Shown: positions 1 to 11,400 of the stretch, piece by piece | Layout of the letters: each line of letters begins with the position of its first letter | Numbering within the stretch: position 1 is the first letter of the stretch | Origin: Fidelibacterota bacterium | GTDB lineage: Bacteria; Fidelibacterota; UBA8477 | Direction: 5' to 3' | Length of the DNA: 46,140 nucleotides | Assembly (NCBI GenBank): GCA_021734045.1 | Contig: JAIPJR010000007.1 | Location: 1 to 46,140 of the forward strand | The notes under the pieces: generated by a model | Databases searched by the model: none | What the model was told of the DNA's origin: nothing | The model's input: the letters and a program-made list of their open reading frames with translations, nothing else | Position numbers and translations under genes: made by a program

Positions 1-1
1 C

Positions 2-916
2 ATGAAGGCGATTCCCAGTGACATTACCATTCTTATCACCGGACCCAGCGGAAGCGGGAAAGAGGTGGCCGCGAAAAATATTCACCGCTTGGGTCCCCGG
101 GCTAAATCACGATTTGTCTCCATTAATTGCGCCGCCATTCCCGATAACCTGTTGGAGAGTGAGCTGTTTGGGTACGAACCGGGTGCCTTTACCGGAGCAC
201 AGAAATCCAAACCGGGAAAATTTGAACTGGCCGACGGCGGTACGCTCCTGCTGGATGAAATCGGCGATATGCCCACCAAGTTGCAGAATAAGTTGCTGCG
301 TGTACTGGAGGAGCAGGAGGTAGAGCGACTGGGAAGCACCAAGACGGTGAAAATTGATGTGCGTATTCTGGCGGCGACTCACCAGGATTTGGTGCAGTTG
401 GTGGAAGACGGGCAATTTCGTGCGGATTTGTATTATCGCCTAAATGTTGTACCGGCAAAATTACCGCCCCTGTCCAGCCGCCGATCCGACATTCAGTTGT
501 TGGTTCTCCATTTTCTGGACATATTGGTGAAAAACCAACAGACCTCGGTGCAGGGTATTCAGGTGGAGGCGGTGGAGGCTATTCAGGATTTACCCTTTCC
601 GGGACAAGTACGGGAGTTGGAAAATATCATGACCCGGCTGATCTTTATGTCGGAGGGTCGTCGGATTACGGTGAAAGATGTAGCGGTGGTGGGTAAGCTG
701 GCCGAAAATGCTGTAACGGGGCATGCGCACCGGCCGCATGTGGATTCTGTGAAACCGCTCTGGCAGGTGGAAAAGGAGGCCATTGAGGTTGCCATGTTGG
801 CATTGGATGGCAATATTAGTCAGGTTGCTCAGACACTGGAGATTTCCAGGAATGCACTCTACCGTAAGCTCAAAGTTTATGCGATTGATATGGAGGCTTT
901 GAAAAACGATGGCTGA
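2..916 (+). CDS. Sigma-54-dependent transcriptional activator, 5' end outside window
   Basis: This is an AAA+ ATPase that remodels sigma-54 RNA polymerase. Residues are counted from the first in-window ATG. Walker A is GPSGSGKE (14-21), the sigma-54 contact loop GAFTGA is intact (61-66), Walker B ends in DE (85-86), and ATHQDL and FRADLYYRL match the sensor and arginine-finger segments. The last ~45 residues form a Fis-type helix-turn-helix (ISQVAQTLEISRNALYRKL). The ATG at base 2 falls just before the P-loop, so it is probably internal. A receiver, PAS or other sensory domain is expected upstream but cannot be seen. The stop overlaps the start of the GspF-like gene by 8 bases, so the two are probably co-transcribed, as in PilR-type regulators beside pilus or secretion genes. 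The family is certain; the signal it senses is unknown. Confidence 0.93.
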   Translation: MKAIPSDITILITGPSGSGKEVAAKNIHRLGPRAKSRFVSINCAAIPDNLLESELFGYEPGAFTGAQKSKPGKFELADGGTLLLDEIGDMPTKLQNKLLRVLEEQEVERLGSTKTVKIDVRILAATHQDLVQLVEDGQFRADLYYRLNVVPAKLPPLSSRRSDIQLLVLHFLDILVKNQQTSVQGIQVEAVEAIQDLPFPGQVRELENIMTRLIFMSEGRRITVKDVAVVGKLAENAVTGHAHRPHVDSVKPLWQVEKEAIEVAMLALDGNISQVAQTLEISRNALYRKLKVYAIDMEALKNDG

Positions 917-2132
917 GTTCATCGTAAAAATGACCAACGAAGCGGGTGAAATTGTGGAGCAGGAGATGACTGCGGCCACAAAATTCGACATATTCGAGAT
1001 TGCCGAATCGCGGAATATGATGGTGCTGAATATCCGCGAACAAAAAACCACATCCGTCTCTTCTATCAATGCCTGGCTCGGTGGATTTAAAAAACTGAAG
1101 AGCAAGGAGCTGGAGCAATTCACATCGCAATTGGCGGCTATGTTGCGAGCCGGTATTACCCTGGTGGACAGTCTGGAAACGATTCAGGAGCAGGTAGATA
1201 ATCCCAATTTCGCCGAAGCAATTAAAACCATCATTTTTGAATTGAACAGCGGTTCCACGTTCGCAGATGCCTTAGGGAAATACCCCAACTATTTTCCGGA
1301 AGTATATCGCGGAATGGTCATGGCTGGTGAGCGGGCTGGTGTACTGGAAACCATCTTGAAGCGCCTGGAAACCTATCTCCATTATGACAATCAAACCCGA
1401 GCCCGCATCAAGTCGGCCATGCGTTACCCCACCTTTGTACTCATCGCATTAACGCTGGCATTTGTGGCCGTGATGGTATTTGTGATTCCCCAGTTTGCTA
1501 AAATGTTTGAGGCCCAGCAGGTAAAGCTTCCACTGCCCACACGCATCATGCTGGGCACCAGTAATTTGTTCGCCAATTACTGGTGGGCTACCGGCCTGGT
1601 GGTAATCGGTGCTATCATTGGCATGATGTTGTATTTTCGTACCCCGGCGGGGCGCTACACGGCTGATGTCTGGAAACTGCGTCTCCCGGTTGTTAAAGTC
1701 ATTACCCGGAAAAATCTGGTGGCAAGATTTGCACAGCTATTGGAGACCCTGAGTCGGTCTGGAATCCAGATTATTGAAGCGCTGCAGATCATTGCTCAGA
1801 CATTGGGAAACGCAGTGGTGGCGAAGGAGATTCAGGACGCGGAAAAACAGGTGCTCCAGGGCGTCGCTGTGGCTGATTCACTGAAGGGCAGTAAGATTTT
1901 CCCAAAAACCGTACTCAAAATGATTAGCGTGGGTGAAAAGTCGGGTGCCATGGATGAAATGCTGGGAAAGATCGCCGAGCAGTATGACGAAGAATTGAAC
2001 CAAACCATCAGCCGTTTGTCGTCTATGATTGAACCCATCATGACGGTAGTGATGGGTGTTTTTCTCCTCATGATGGCGCTGGGAATATTTTTGCCTATGT
2101 GGGGCATTTATGAAAATGCTCTGGCACCTTAA
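909..2132 (+). CDS. Type II secretion / type IV pilus platform protein, GspF/PilC family
   Basis: This is a polytopic inner-membrane platform protein that links the assembly ATPase to growth of a pseudopilus or pilus. At 407 aa it has the usual family length. It carries two T2SSF repeats: roughly residues 65-190 (SKELEQFTSQLAAMLRAGI) and 265-395 (ARFAQLLETLSRSGIQIIEAL). Each is followed by a strongly hydrophobic segment; membrane helices lie near 172-195, 222-245 and 375-400. The conserved motif MVMAGERAGVLE and its second copy ISVGEKSGAMDEML are both present. It overlaps the upstream regulator by 8 bases. No GspE, GspD or pilin genes follow, so the rest of the machine must lie elsewhere or upstream. 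Whether it serves secretion, piliation or competence cannot be told from this gene. Confidence 0.93.
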   Translation: MAEFIVKMTNEAGEIVEQEMTAATKFDIFEIAESRNMMVLNIREQKTTSVSSINAWLGGFKKLKSKELEQFTSQLAAMLRAGITLVDSLETIQEQVDNPNFAEAIKTIIFELNSGSTFADALGKYPNYFPEVYRGMVMAGERAGVLETILKRLETYLHYDNQTRARIKSAMRYPTFVLIALTLAFVAVMVFVIPQFAKMFEAQQVKLPLPTRIMLGTSNLFANYWWATGLVVIGAIIGMMLYFRTPAGRYTADVWKLRLPVVKVITRKNLVARFAQLLETLSRSGIQIIEALQIIAQTLGNAVVAKEIQDAEKQVLQGVAVADSLKGSKIFPKTVLKMISVGEKSGAMDEMLGKIAEQYDEELNQTISRLSSMIEPIMTVVMGVFLLMMALGIFLPMWGIYENALAP

Positions 2133-2137
2133 AAACG

Positions 2138-2284
2138 ATGTCTGACAGGAAAAAATCAATGCCGGATAAATCACCCTGGAAAAAATGGCTCCTTAAACGC
2201 CAATTCCCGGCCTGGATTTATATCCTCATCCTAAGCATTTGGGCATTCATACTCTATTTGTACACGGTTGCAAAAACACAATAA
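2138..2284 (+). CDS. Small single-pass membrane protein (48 aa)
   Basis: This short ORF starts 5 bases after the stop of the GspF-like gene. Its N-terminal half is basic and Trp-rich (RKK, KKWLLKR), and residues ~25-43 form one hydrophobic helix (AWIYILILSIWAFILYLYT). That pattern predicts an N-in, C-out single-pass inner-membrane protein. Its tight spacing suggests co-translation with GspF, so it may be an accessory to that assembly platform. No family is recognised, and a chance ORF cannot be excluded. The positive-inside charge pattern and gene spacing favour a real gene. Confidence 0.5.
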   Translation: MSDRKKSMPDKSPWKKWLLKRQFPAWIYILILSIWAFILYLYTVAKTQ

Positions 2285-2403
2285 TCTGCGTGTTTCAGGT
2301 GATTAAAGTCACAGGGTAAACCTTTGATTTATCTTGTTCCAATTTCCTGTTGAACCTACATTTTGCGCTCAAAAACCACACAGAGTGGCATGAAATACCG
2401 GAT

Positions 2404-2427
2404 CACCGTTACCCTGAACGGACGGTG
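2404..2427 (+). promoter_or_regulatory. Leader inverted repeat upstream of the giant surface protein
   Basis: CACCGT (2404-2409) is complementary to ACGGTG (2422-2427). Inside it, CCGTT (2406-2410) can instead pair with AACGG (2417-2421). The two stems are mutually exclusive. They lie 50-75 bases before the chosen start of the giant gene, in a 194-base leader that is otherwise featureless. This could be a leader switch or just a stem; no known riboswitch was matched. Confidence 0.25.
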
Positions 2428-2478
2428 CCAGATGGACAAGCCTTGAGGGGCGGGAAATTTAAACCGATGAGGGATGGT

Positions 2479-5400
2479 ATGTTGTTGGGGGCTACCCGAT
2501 GGCGGTCTTTAGGCTGTCAAAACTGGACAAAACTGGTCATCATTAGTGCGCTAACCGCCACATCAATCTTTAGTCAGACATTTACCCAAATTACCACGGG
2601 CGCCTTGGTTTCGGATGGGACCAACAGTACCAACCAGGCGTGGGGGGACTACGATAACGATGGTGACCTGGATCTTTTCGTTCCTACCTATAATGCAGTA
2701 GATCTTTTTTATACCAACAATGGTGACGGCACCTTCTCCCAGATTACTGTGGGTGCTTTGGTGCAGGATGCAACCCGGGCTTATTCGGCCGCCTGGGCTG
2801 ATTATGATAACGATGGATTCCTGGATCTCTTTGTCTCTCAGGTGGATAACTGGAGTAATACCCTCTATCACAATAACGGGGACGGTACCTTTACCAAAAT
2901 TACCACCGGCAGCATCGTAACTGACGCCGGGAATTCCTATGACGCTGCCTGGGCGGATTATGATCTGGACGGGGATGTGGACCTACTGGTGGCCAATGAT
3001 AATCAGAATAATTTCCTCTACCGGAATCAGGGGAATGGAACCTTCATACGCGTCACCAATACGGTGATCACTGATTTCGGTGGCTATCGTGTGTCCTGGG
3101 CGGATTTTGACAATGACAGTGATCCAGACGTCTTGGTGCAGCAACACAGTGGTACGAATGCCAACCGGGTTTTTCGCAATAATGGTGACGGCAGTTTTAC
3201 TCAAGTCGTAGCGGGAACACTACCCAATGCCACTTATGGTACACCTTTTTGGGGCGATTATGACAATGATGGCGATCCCGATTTGTTTTTGGCTCGAAAT
3301 GGTGTGAGTGAAATCTATCGTAATGATGGGGGCAGTTTCACCAGCATCATGACCACACCTGATGTAATCAGCACTGGCGCGGTATGGGGCGATTTTGATA
3401 ACGACGCGTGGTTGGATTTGTACGTGGCGAATAATGGTGCCAACGCGTTTTATCACAACAACGGTGATGGCTCCTTCACGGCAATTACTACCGGCGAATT
3501 TGTCACCAACAGTGACAATTCCTACTCAGCTACTGCTGTTGACGTGAATCTGGATGGCGCTCTGGACCTGTTTGTTTCCAATTACAACTCACAAAACAAC
3601 CAGCTCTATCTGAATGACGGCAATGCCAATCATTGGATCGTCGTGGATTTGGCTGGAGAGCTGGATAATTCGGTTGGTATAACCGCGAGCATCGCACTCA
3701 AAGCGGGAGATACGTGGCAGACCCGTCATGTGTTACCCACTGACGGTGAGTCCTTGTCGCGCCATCTTGGGCTGGGCAGTGAGACGATGGTGGATTCCAT
3801 TATCATTAACTGGCCGCAGGGGTCACCGCAGGTAGTGACCAACATTGCTGCTGACCAAATGGTGACGATTACACAGGAAGATGAGACACCGCACAGCATC
3901 AAGCTCATCGACGATCCCACGCTCAGTACAACCTACAACGGGTACGCCATCGCCTGGGGTGATTATGATAACGATGGTTATCCGGACTTATTCGTTCCCA
4001 CCTACAACGATGTGGACCGGCTGTACCATAACAATGGTGACGGGACATTTTCCCAAATCACAACCGGTGCTCTGGTCACAACCGCCACCCGGGGAGTGGA
4101 CGCGGATTGGGGAGATTATAACAATGACGGATTTCTGGATCTTTTCATTGCTCAGACTGATAACTGGAACAATAGTCTGTACAGGAATAATGGTGACGGC
4201 ACATTTACAGCGGTGACAGAAGGGAATATTGTCAGTTCGGGAGGATATACGCAAAGTGCCGCCTGGTGGGACTTTGACCGGGATGGCGACCTGGATATTT
4301 ATGTGGTGAACAGCAACAACCAGGTGAATCTGCTTTTTCGCAATAATGGCGATGGCAGTTTTACCAACCTCTCCGGACGGGTGAGTACGGAGGAAAATGC
4401 CTACAGCTATGCTGCTGTGTGGGGTGATTATAACAATGATGGCGCCGTGGATCTCTTCGTGGTCAATGATGGTAATAATTTTCTTTTTAGAAACAACGGA
4501 GTGGGGTCATTCACCCGCGTATTAACGGGCGATATTGCAAATGATGTCCACAATTCCAAAACTGCCAGTTGGGGTGATTACGATAACGATGGTTTCCTGG
4601 ATATCTTCGTTGGGAATCTGGGTGAGAGTAATGTTTTATACCGCAATAATGGCAATGGTGGCTTTGTTAAAATCACCACCGGCCCCATTGCGATGGATGA
4701 TTTGGATGTTTTCGGCAGTGTATGGGTGGACATTGATCAGGATGGTGACAAGGATTTGTATGTGACGGTGGAAAGCGATGTGAATAATGTTCTCTACCGC
4801 AACCTGGGTAATGGAACATTTGAGCGTGTGCTGCCGGGTATTACGGAAAATAGCTACAGCGGGCTGATTACCGATGGCGGTCGTTCGCTGGGCGTGGCCG
4901 TGGCGGACATTGACCGCAATGGCACGCTGGATTTTGGTGTAGCAAATTACGGTGGCACGCCCACCATTTACACAATCTCGCCCACCGGTAACAGTTGGCT
5001 GGCATTGAACCTGATGCAGCAGACCGGCGGTATGCAGCCCATTGGCGGCCAAGTTACGACTGAAGCCCTAATCGCTGGAAATGTGGTCAGCCAGACCCTG
5101 GATATGGGCGGACACCTGGGTGGTCGAGGCAGCAGCTATCAAAACAGTATCATCGGCCTGGGTGATGCAACGACGGTCACCAGTCTATCGATTGTATGGC
5201 CACGGGGCCAGGCGTGGGATACCACAGGTGTTGGGGTCAACCAGTCCCTGACAATCACCGAGTCAGCGATTCAGACGTTATTTGAAAAAGTAACGGGCGA
5301 CCCGGTCGTGGGAACCGGTGAAAATTCCATTGGTCTGGCCTGGGGAGATTATGATCAGGACGGCTTCCCCGATTTATTTGTGGCCAATTACAATGGCGTC

Positions 5401-8400
5401 AATAATCTGTTTTACAATAATGGTGATGGAACTTTCAGCCGGATTACTACAGGTGAAGTGGTTGCCGGTTCAGACTACGGTTATGGTGGTAGTTGGGGTG
5501 ACTATGACAATGACGGCTATCCGGATCTTTATGTCATTCGTTACAATCAGACCAATGCCTTATACCACAATAACGGGGACGGCTCCTTCTCCGCTGTAAC
5601 GGGAATCCTGCCCACAAGTTATAGCTATCGCAGTATGAGCAGCGCCTGGGGCGATTATGATAACGATGGTGATTTGGACCTGTTTATCGCCAATGATTAC
5701 AACCAGACGAATGAACTTTACAATAATGACGGTCAGGGTGGATTTACCCGGATGAGTGCAGCGCCATTCTCTACTGACCAGGAATATTCCAACTCAGCCA
5801 ATTGGATCGATTACGACGTGGACGGTGATGTGGATTTATTTATCGCCAACGCCAACGGACAGGCTAATCGACTGTATCGCAATAATGGTGCGGGGAGTTT
5901 TCAGTCTGTTTCCGGCGGTGTAATTACCACAGCCACGGAAAATTCACAGGGCAGCTCGTGGGGTGATTACGACAATGATGGTGATCCGGACCTGTTTGTT
6001 GCCAACGACGCGAACTCTGATAACGGTTTTTACGAAAACAATGGCGACGGTACCTTCACGCGAATTCTGGTGGGCGAAATTGTCACTGATCGGGCTAACA
6101 GCCGGGGGAGCAGTTGGCTGGATGTGGAAGGCGATGGTGACCTGGACCTGTTCGTTACCAATGTGGATGCGAACAACGCGCTTTATCTGAATCAGGGCGA
6201 TGGTTCTTTCTCACGGGCAGCCGGTGCACAGGCTGGAGAGATTGGCCCAATCATCACCGATGGTGGCACATCCTACGGCACCGCATGGGCGGACTACGAT
6301 TTAAATGGCACCCTGGATGTTGCGGTGGCGAATTATAGTGGGGAAAACAATTTTCTGTATCAAAACAACGGTGCCGGAAACAGTTGGGTTGCCATTCGAC
6401 TCCATGGTACCGCTTCAAACCAGCATGGGATAGGCGCACGGGTCGAGGTTTTAAATACGATTGACGGCGAAACCCGGTGGCAATGGCGTCAGGTTTCCTC
6501 CCAGTCTGGCTTTGGTGGTCAGCCCACCGATGTGGCCTGGTTCGGCCTGGGTGCGGACAGTGCGATTACCCAAATCCGGGTTAAGTGGCCCAGTGGTGTG
6601 GTCTGGGATACCAGTATGGTGGTTGGGAACCGCGTATTGGAAATCTGGGAAAACGCGCCCGATCCGCTTTACAGCCGTGTCACGGAAGGGGCAATTGCTA
6701 CCGATGTGGGACAGTCGTATGCCGCTAATTGGGGCGATTATAACAATGATGGTTATCCGGATCTCCATGTGGCAAATACCAGTGCTGCAAATTTTCTCTA
6801 TCATAACAATGGTGATGGGACATTAAGCAAAATCACCACCGGCGACCCGGTCGTGAACAGCTACAATTCTTATGGTGCGGCCTGGGGCGATTATGACAAT
6901 GATGGTGATTTAGACCTATTGGTGGCTAATTATGGGTACAACAATCTGTACCAGAATAATGGCGAAGGTGTATTCACTAACCAGTCAGTTTCCTATATCA
7001 CTACGATTAACCGTTATACCACTGGTGTTGCCTGGGGTGATTATGATAATGACGGTGACCTGGACCTGTTTGTAGCCAATACCAATAACAGCTATGACGA
7101 GCTGTTACAGAATAATGGAAATGGTACATTCACCCAGATTTACAATGGTGACCAGGCACCCTGGACCACCAATTACGGCTATTCATCCGGCGGCCATTGG
7201 GTGGATGTAGATGGGGATAATGATCTGGATTTGTTCGTGACGATCAACTCCGGGTCCACCAGCCAGACCAACCGGCTTTACCTGAACCAATCCACCAACG
7301 GTAACACGTTATTTACACAGACCACATCCGGTGTGCTGGTAAATGAAGGTGGTTATTCCACAGCTCAGGCCTGGGGTGATTTTGATAATGATGGTGATCT
7401 GGATTTAGTTGTCGCCAATGCCAGTGAAGACACCAGCAAGACGCGTAATTTTCTCTATCGTAATAACGGCAGCGGTAGTTTTACCAAAATCACCACCGGT
7501 GCGATTGTCACGGATAAAGACTACAGTCATTCTTGTCACTGGGGCGATTTGGATGGCGACGGGTGGCTGGACCTGATGGTGGGAAATTCCGCCGCCAATG
7601 CGCTGTATCATAACAATGGTGACGGCACCTTCACCCGACTCTACGCCGGCATGGGCGATCCCATCATGGGATCTATTCTCACCGATGGCGGATTAAGCCG
7701 GGCAGTAACATTTGTGGACTACAACCTGGATGGTGATGAGGACATTTTCGTGGCGAATCAGGGCCACGCCAATCCTCTCTACAAACACATAAACACGGAG
7801 AACAATTGGCTGCGGATACAGGCTCGCGGCAGCCGGGCAAACCATTTTGCCGATGGATCTCTGGTAAAAGTGAAAGCATCCATAAATGGACAATCCTTTT
7901 GGCAAACCCGGGAAATTACCAGTCAGACCGGTGGCTCTGCCTCCGGTGGATTAACGGCCAGTTTTGGTTTGGGGAATGCTACCCGCGCCGATTCAGTAAA
8001 AGTCATTTTCCCCAATGGTGCCGCGCAGATTCTCACCAATGTGAGTCTCAATCAAACCATCAGCTTGAATGAGCCGGAACCGCCGGTAGCGGCATTTTCC
8101 ATGGATCGCAGCTTTGGTGCGCCACCTTTAACCGTGCAGTTCACCGACTCTTCACAAGGGGTTGACGCTCAAGTGGTTTCCTGGTACTGGGAGTTTGGTG
8201 ATGGGGAGACCAGCAATCAGCAGCATCCGTCTCACGTTTTTACCGAGGAAGGCACCTATACGGTCAAGCTGACCATTGCCGACGCCAACGGTTCACCGGC
8301 TTCTACCGAGAAAACCGTCGACGTGAGTTACTTTACGGATGTTACCGGCGGTGATCTGTCTGTGCTGTCCAGCTATTCCTACAGCGCCAGCTGGGGTGAC

Positions 8401-11400
8401 TATGACAACGATGGTGATGAGGACATCTTTGTTTCCAATTACAGCAACCGGGTGAACTGGCTGTTCCGCAATGACGATGGCGTCTTCACCTGGATAGAAA
8501 GCACGCCTTTCACCGAACACTATGGAAATACCTACAGCGGACATTGGGGTGATGCAGATAATGATGGTGATCTGGACCTCCTGGTTCTGAATACCTCCTC
8601 CTACGGCCATTTCTACATCAATCAGGGGAATGGTACGTTTCTGGTGGACGAAGATTCGGAGATTTCCGATACCTACTTTAATAATCCCTACGACGCCACC
8701 TGGGGTGACATGGATGGGGACGGTGATCTGGATTTGCTGGTGGCACAGTACAACAGTTATCCCATCCTTTTTGAGAATGTGGACCCGGAAAATCTAGAAT
8801 TCGATCAGGTCAGCGAAAGCCCGCTCATTCAATCCTACCGCAGTTACACATCGGTAAATTTTGTGGATTATGACCAGGACGGTGATGTTGACTGCTTTTT
8901 CACCACCTATGGTGCCAATTATCTCTACATCAACGTGGGGGATTCCACCTTCGTCACACCGGACGCCTCTTTTAATAATGAAACCCAATATTCATACGGA
9001 CAAACCTGGGGTGATTACGACAACGACGGTGATTTGGATTTGTACCTGGCCAATTACTCCGGGATTAACGCACTCTATCGTAACGATGGAGATAGTTTTA
9101 CCAAAATAACCTCCTCAGGAGGTCTGAATGGCAATTCCTATAGCTACTCTGCCAGCTGGATTGACTTGAATAATGACGGCTGGCTGGATTTGTGGGTCAG
9201 CAACTACGGTCAAAATGATGATTATTTTGAGAATGACGGTGATGGGACATTCACCCGAAATACCACGCTGAATATCCTCTCCAATAATTATTACACCTAC
9301 CAAAGCGTGTTTGCTGATTACGACGGGAATGGCTCACTGGATGTGTTCACACCATTTTACCAGTCATCAACAACCAATACGCTGAACCGGAATAATGGCA
9401 ATTCCAACCATTGGTCCACTATTTCGCTGCGAGGGCGTGAGAGCAACCGGTTCGGGGTAAACGCGAAAATCCGCCTTTTGGCCTGCCTGGGAGGTACGAG
9501 CACCACCTGGCAGATGCGTGAAGTGGGGGCTGATGTGGGCGGTTATGGAGAAAATTCACTGGTGGCACACTTTGGACTGGGTGAAGCAGAGACTATTGAC
9601 AGCCTGATTGTGGAATGGCCCGGCGGATTGGTCCAATCGTATGGTCAGCTTCCGGTAGATACAAAATTTCATATCACCGAATCCTCGGGACCACCCCCCA
9701 ATCTCAGCTGGACCCCCCCGGATCTGAGCACAGTTGTAGTGGGGCAAAACCAGACGTGGTCAACGACCGTCACCCTGGTCAATACCGGTGAAGGTTCGCT
9801 GGTTTATGATTTCTCCGTGACCGACTTCTGGCTCAGTACCTCGCCAGGATCGGGAGAAATTCCCGCCGGAGATAGCGTGGAGGTGACACTGGAAATTAAC
9901 GCTGACGACCTGAGCCAGGGGGTTTATGAGGGGAAATTTACCTTGTACACCAACGATTTGGATGATGCTGTCGTCCAGATTCCTGTGCAGGTTCAGGTCG
10001 CCAGTTTCGCCGCATTTTTTGACTATTCACCTGATCAAGGGTTTGCGCCACTGACGGTTACCTTCACGGATCAGTCCATCAGTGTGGATTATCCCATCAC
10101 CCAATGGGAGTGGTTTTTCGGAGACGGGACGGGCTCGAATGAGCAAAATCCCACCCATACTTACACGGCAGAAGGTGAATATCCGGTAACCCTCATGATT
10201 ACCAATTCCGCAAACCAAACCGCCCAATTCAATGGTGGTACGGTCTCGGTGACACCAACCGTTTCGGTGGATTTTGCCGCGGACGAAACCAGTGGTGGTA
10301 ATCCCCACACCGTGGCCTTCACGGACCTGAGTGTCTTCCATGCCGACACCACCAATCAATCCTGGACATGGAATTTTGGTGACGGGGTTCAGAGCGGACT
10401 GCAAAATCCATCGCACACCTACACAACCGAAGGCGTATTTACGGTCTCTCTCACCGTGAGTGATGGTACCAATTCTTACACCGTCATGAAAAACGACTAC
10501 ATTACGGTGATTAACTATCCCAATTTTGATCTGTCGGTATCCACCCGCGACTCACTGGATATGGAGATTGTGGAAAATGATGTCTCCACCGATACCATCG
10601 TGGTGTATAACCCCGGCGGCTTGGCAGATTTGGAATTTGGAACCAGCGAATCCATGAGTTGGCTTTCAGTGGTACCCGTATCAGGAACCGTGCCGCCTGA
10701 CGATTCCCTGACCGTGGTTCTCACCTACTCCTCCAATGATCTGGGTACATACACCGGGACACTCCGCTTCTTTGTCAATGACGAAAACGCCACAGTGCTG
10801 GATCTTCCGGTGACCATGAATGTGGTGGAATATCCCTACCTGCCTGAACCTTTCCGGGCAATGTATGCCGACAATGGAGCCGCATTAAATCTCACCTGGA
10901 CTGACCGGTCGCGCATTGAAGACGGATATCGTCTTTACAAGCAGAACGGTGTGGGAAACTGGGACCTGCTCTGGACAGCACCGTCCAACACGGTTGAATA
11001 CACGGATACGGCTGTAGACACCAGCCAAACCTGGCGATACCAGATCAGGAGCTTTCTCAATTCACGCGGTGAATCAACCGATGCCATTGAGATAACCGTC
11101 CCCGCTAAGCCACAATTAGCCTCCGTGAACCGGACGGGCGATGTGGTGACGTTAACACCGGCCAGCACTGCCACGGGTACCAACGGCCTGTTTGCCGAGC
11201 GCTGGGTCAATGATGACCCGCCGGTGATCGGCGGACGCTCCACCACGGCGGGCAGTGTTCGGGATACGATTAATTTTGGATTTGCTGATCGGTATCAATA
11301 CCGGGTCTATGCCTATGGTGGTTCACCTTCCGGCAGCTATGGTCAATCCTGGCCGTCGGAAAAAATCGCGCTGGCTGAGGCATTACATGGTGACTATACC

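Noticed and set aside
2305-2335. GTCACAGGGTAAACC resembles the 5' part of a GEMM-I (c-di-GMP) riboswitch
   Set aside because: The second conserved part (ACGCAAAGCC-like) and the paired P1 stems are missing downstream, so the aptamer cannot form.
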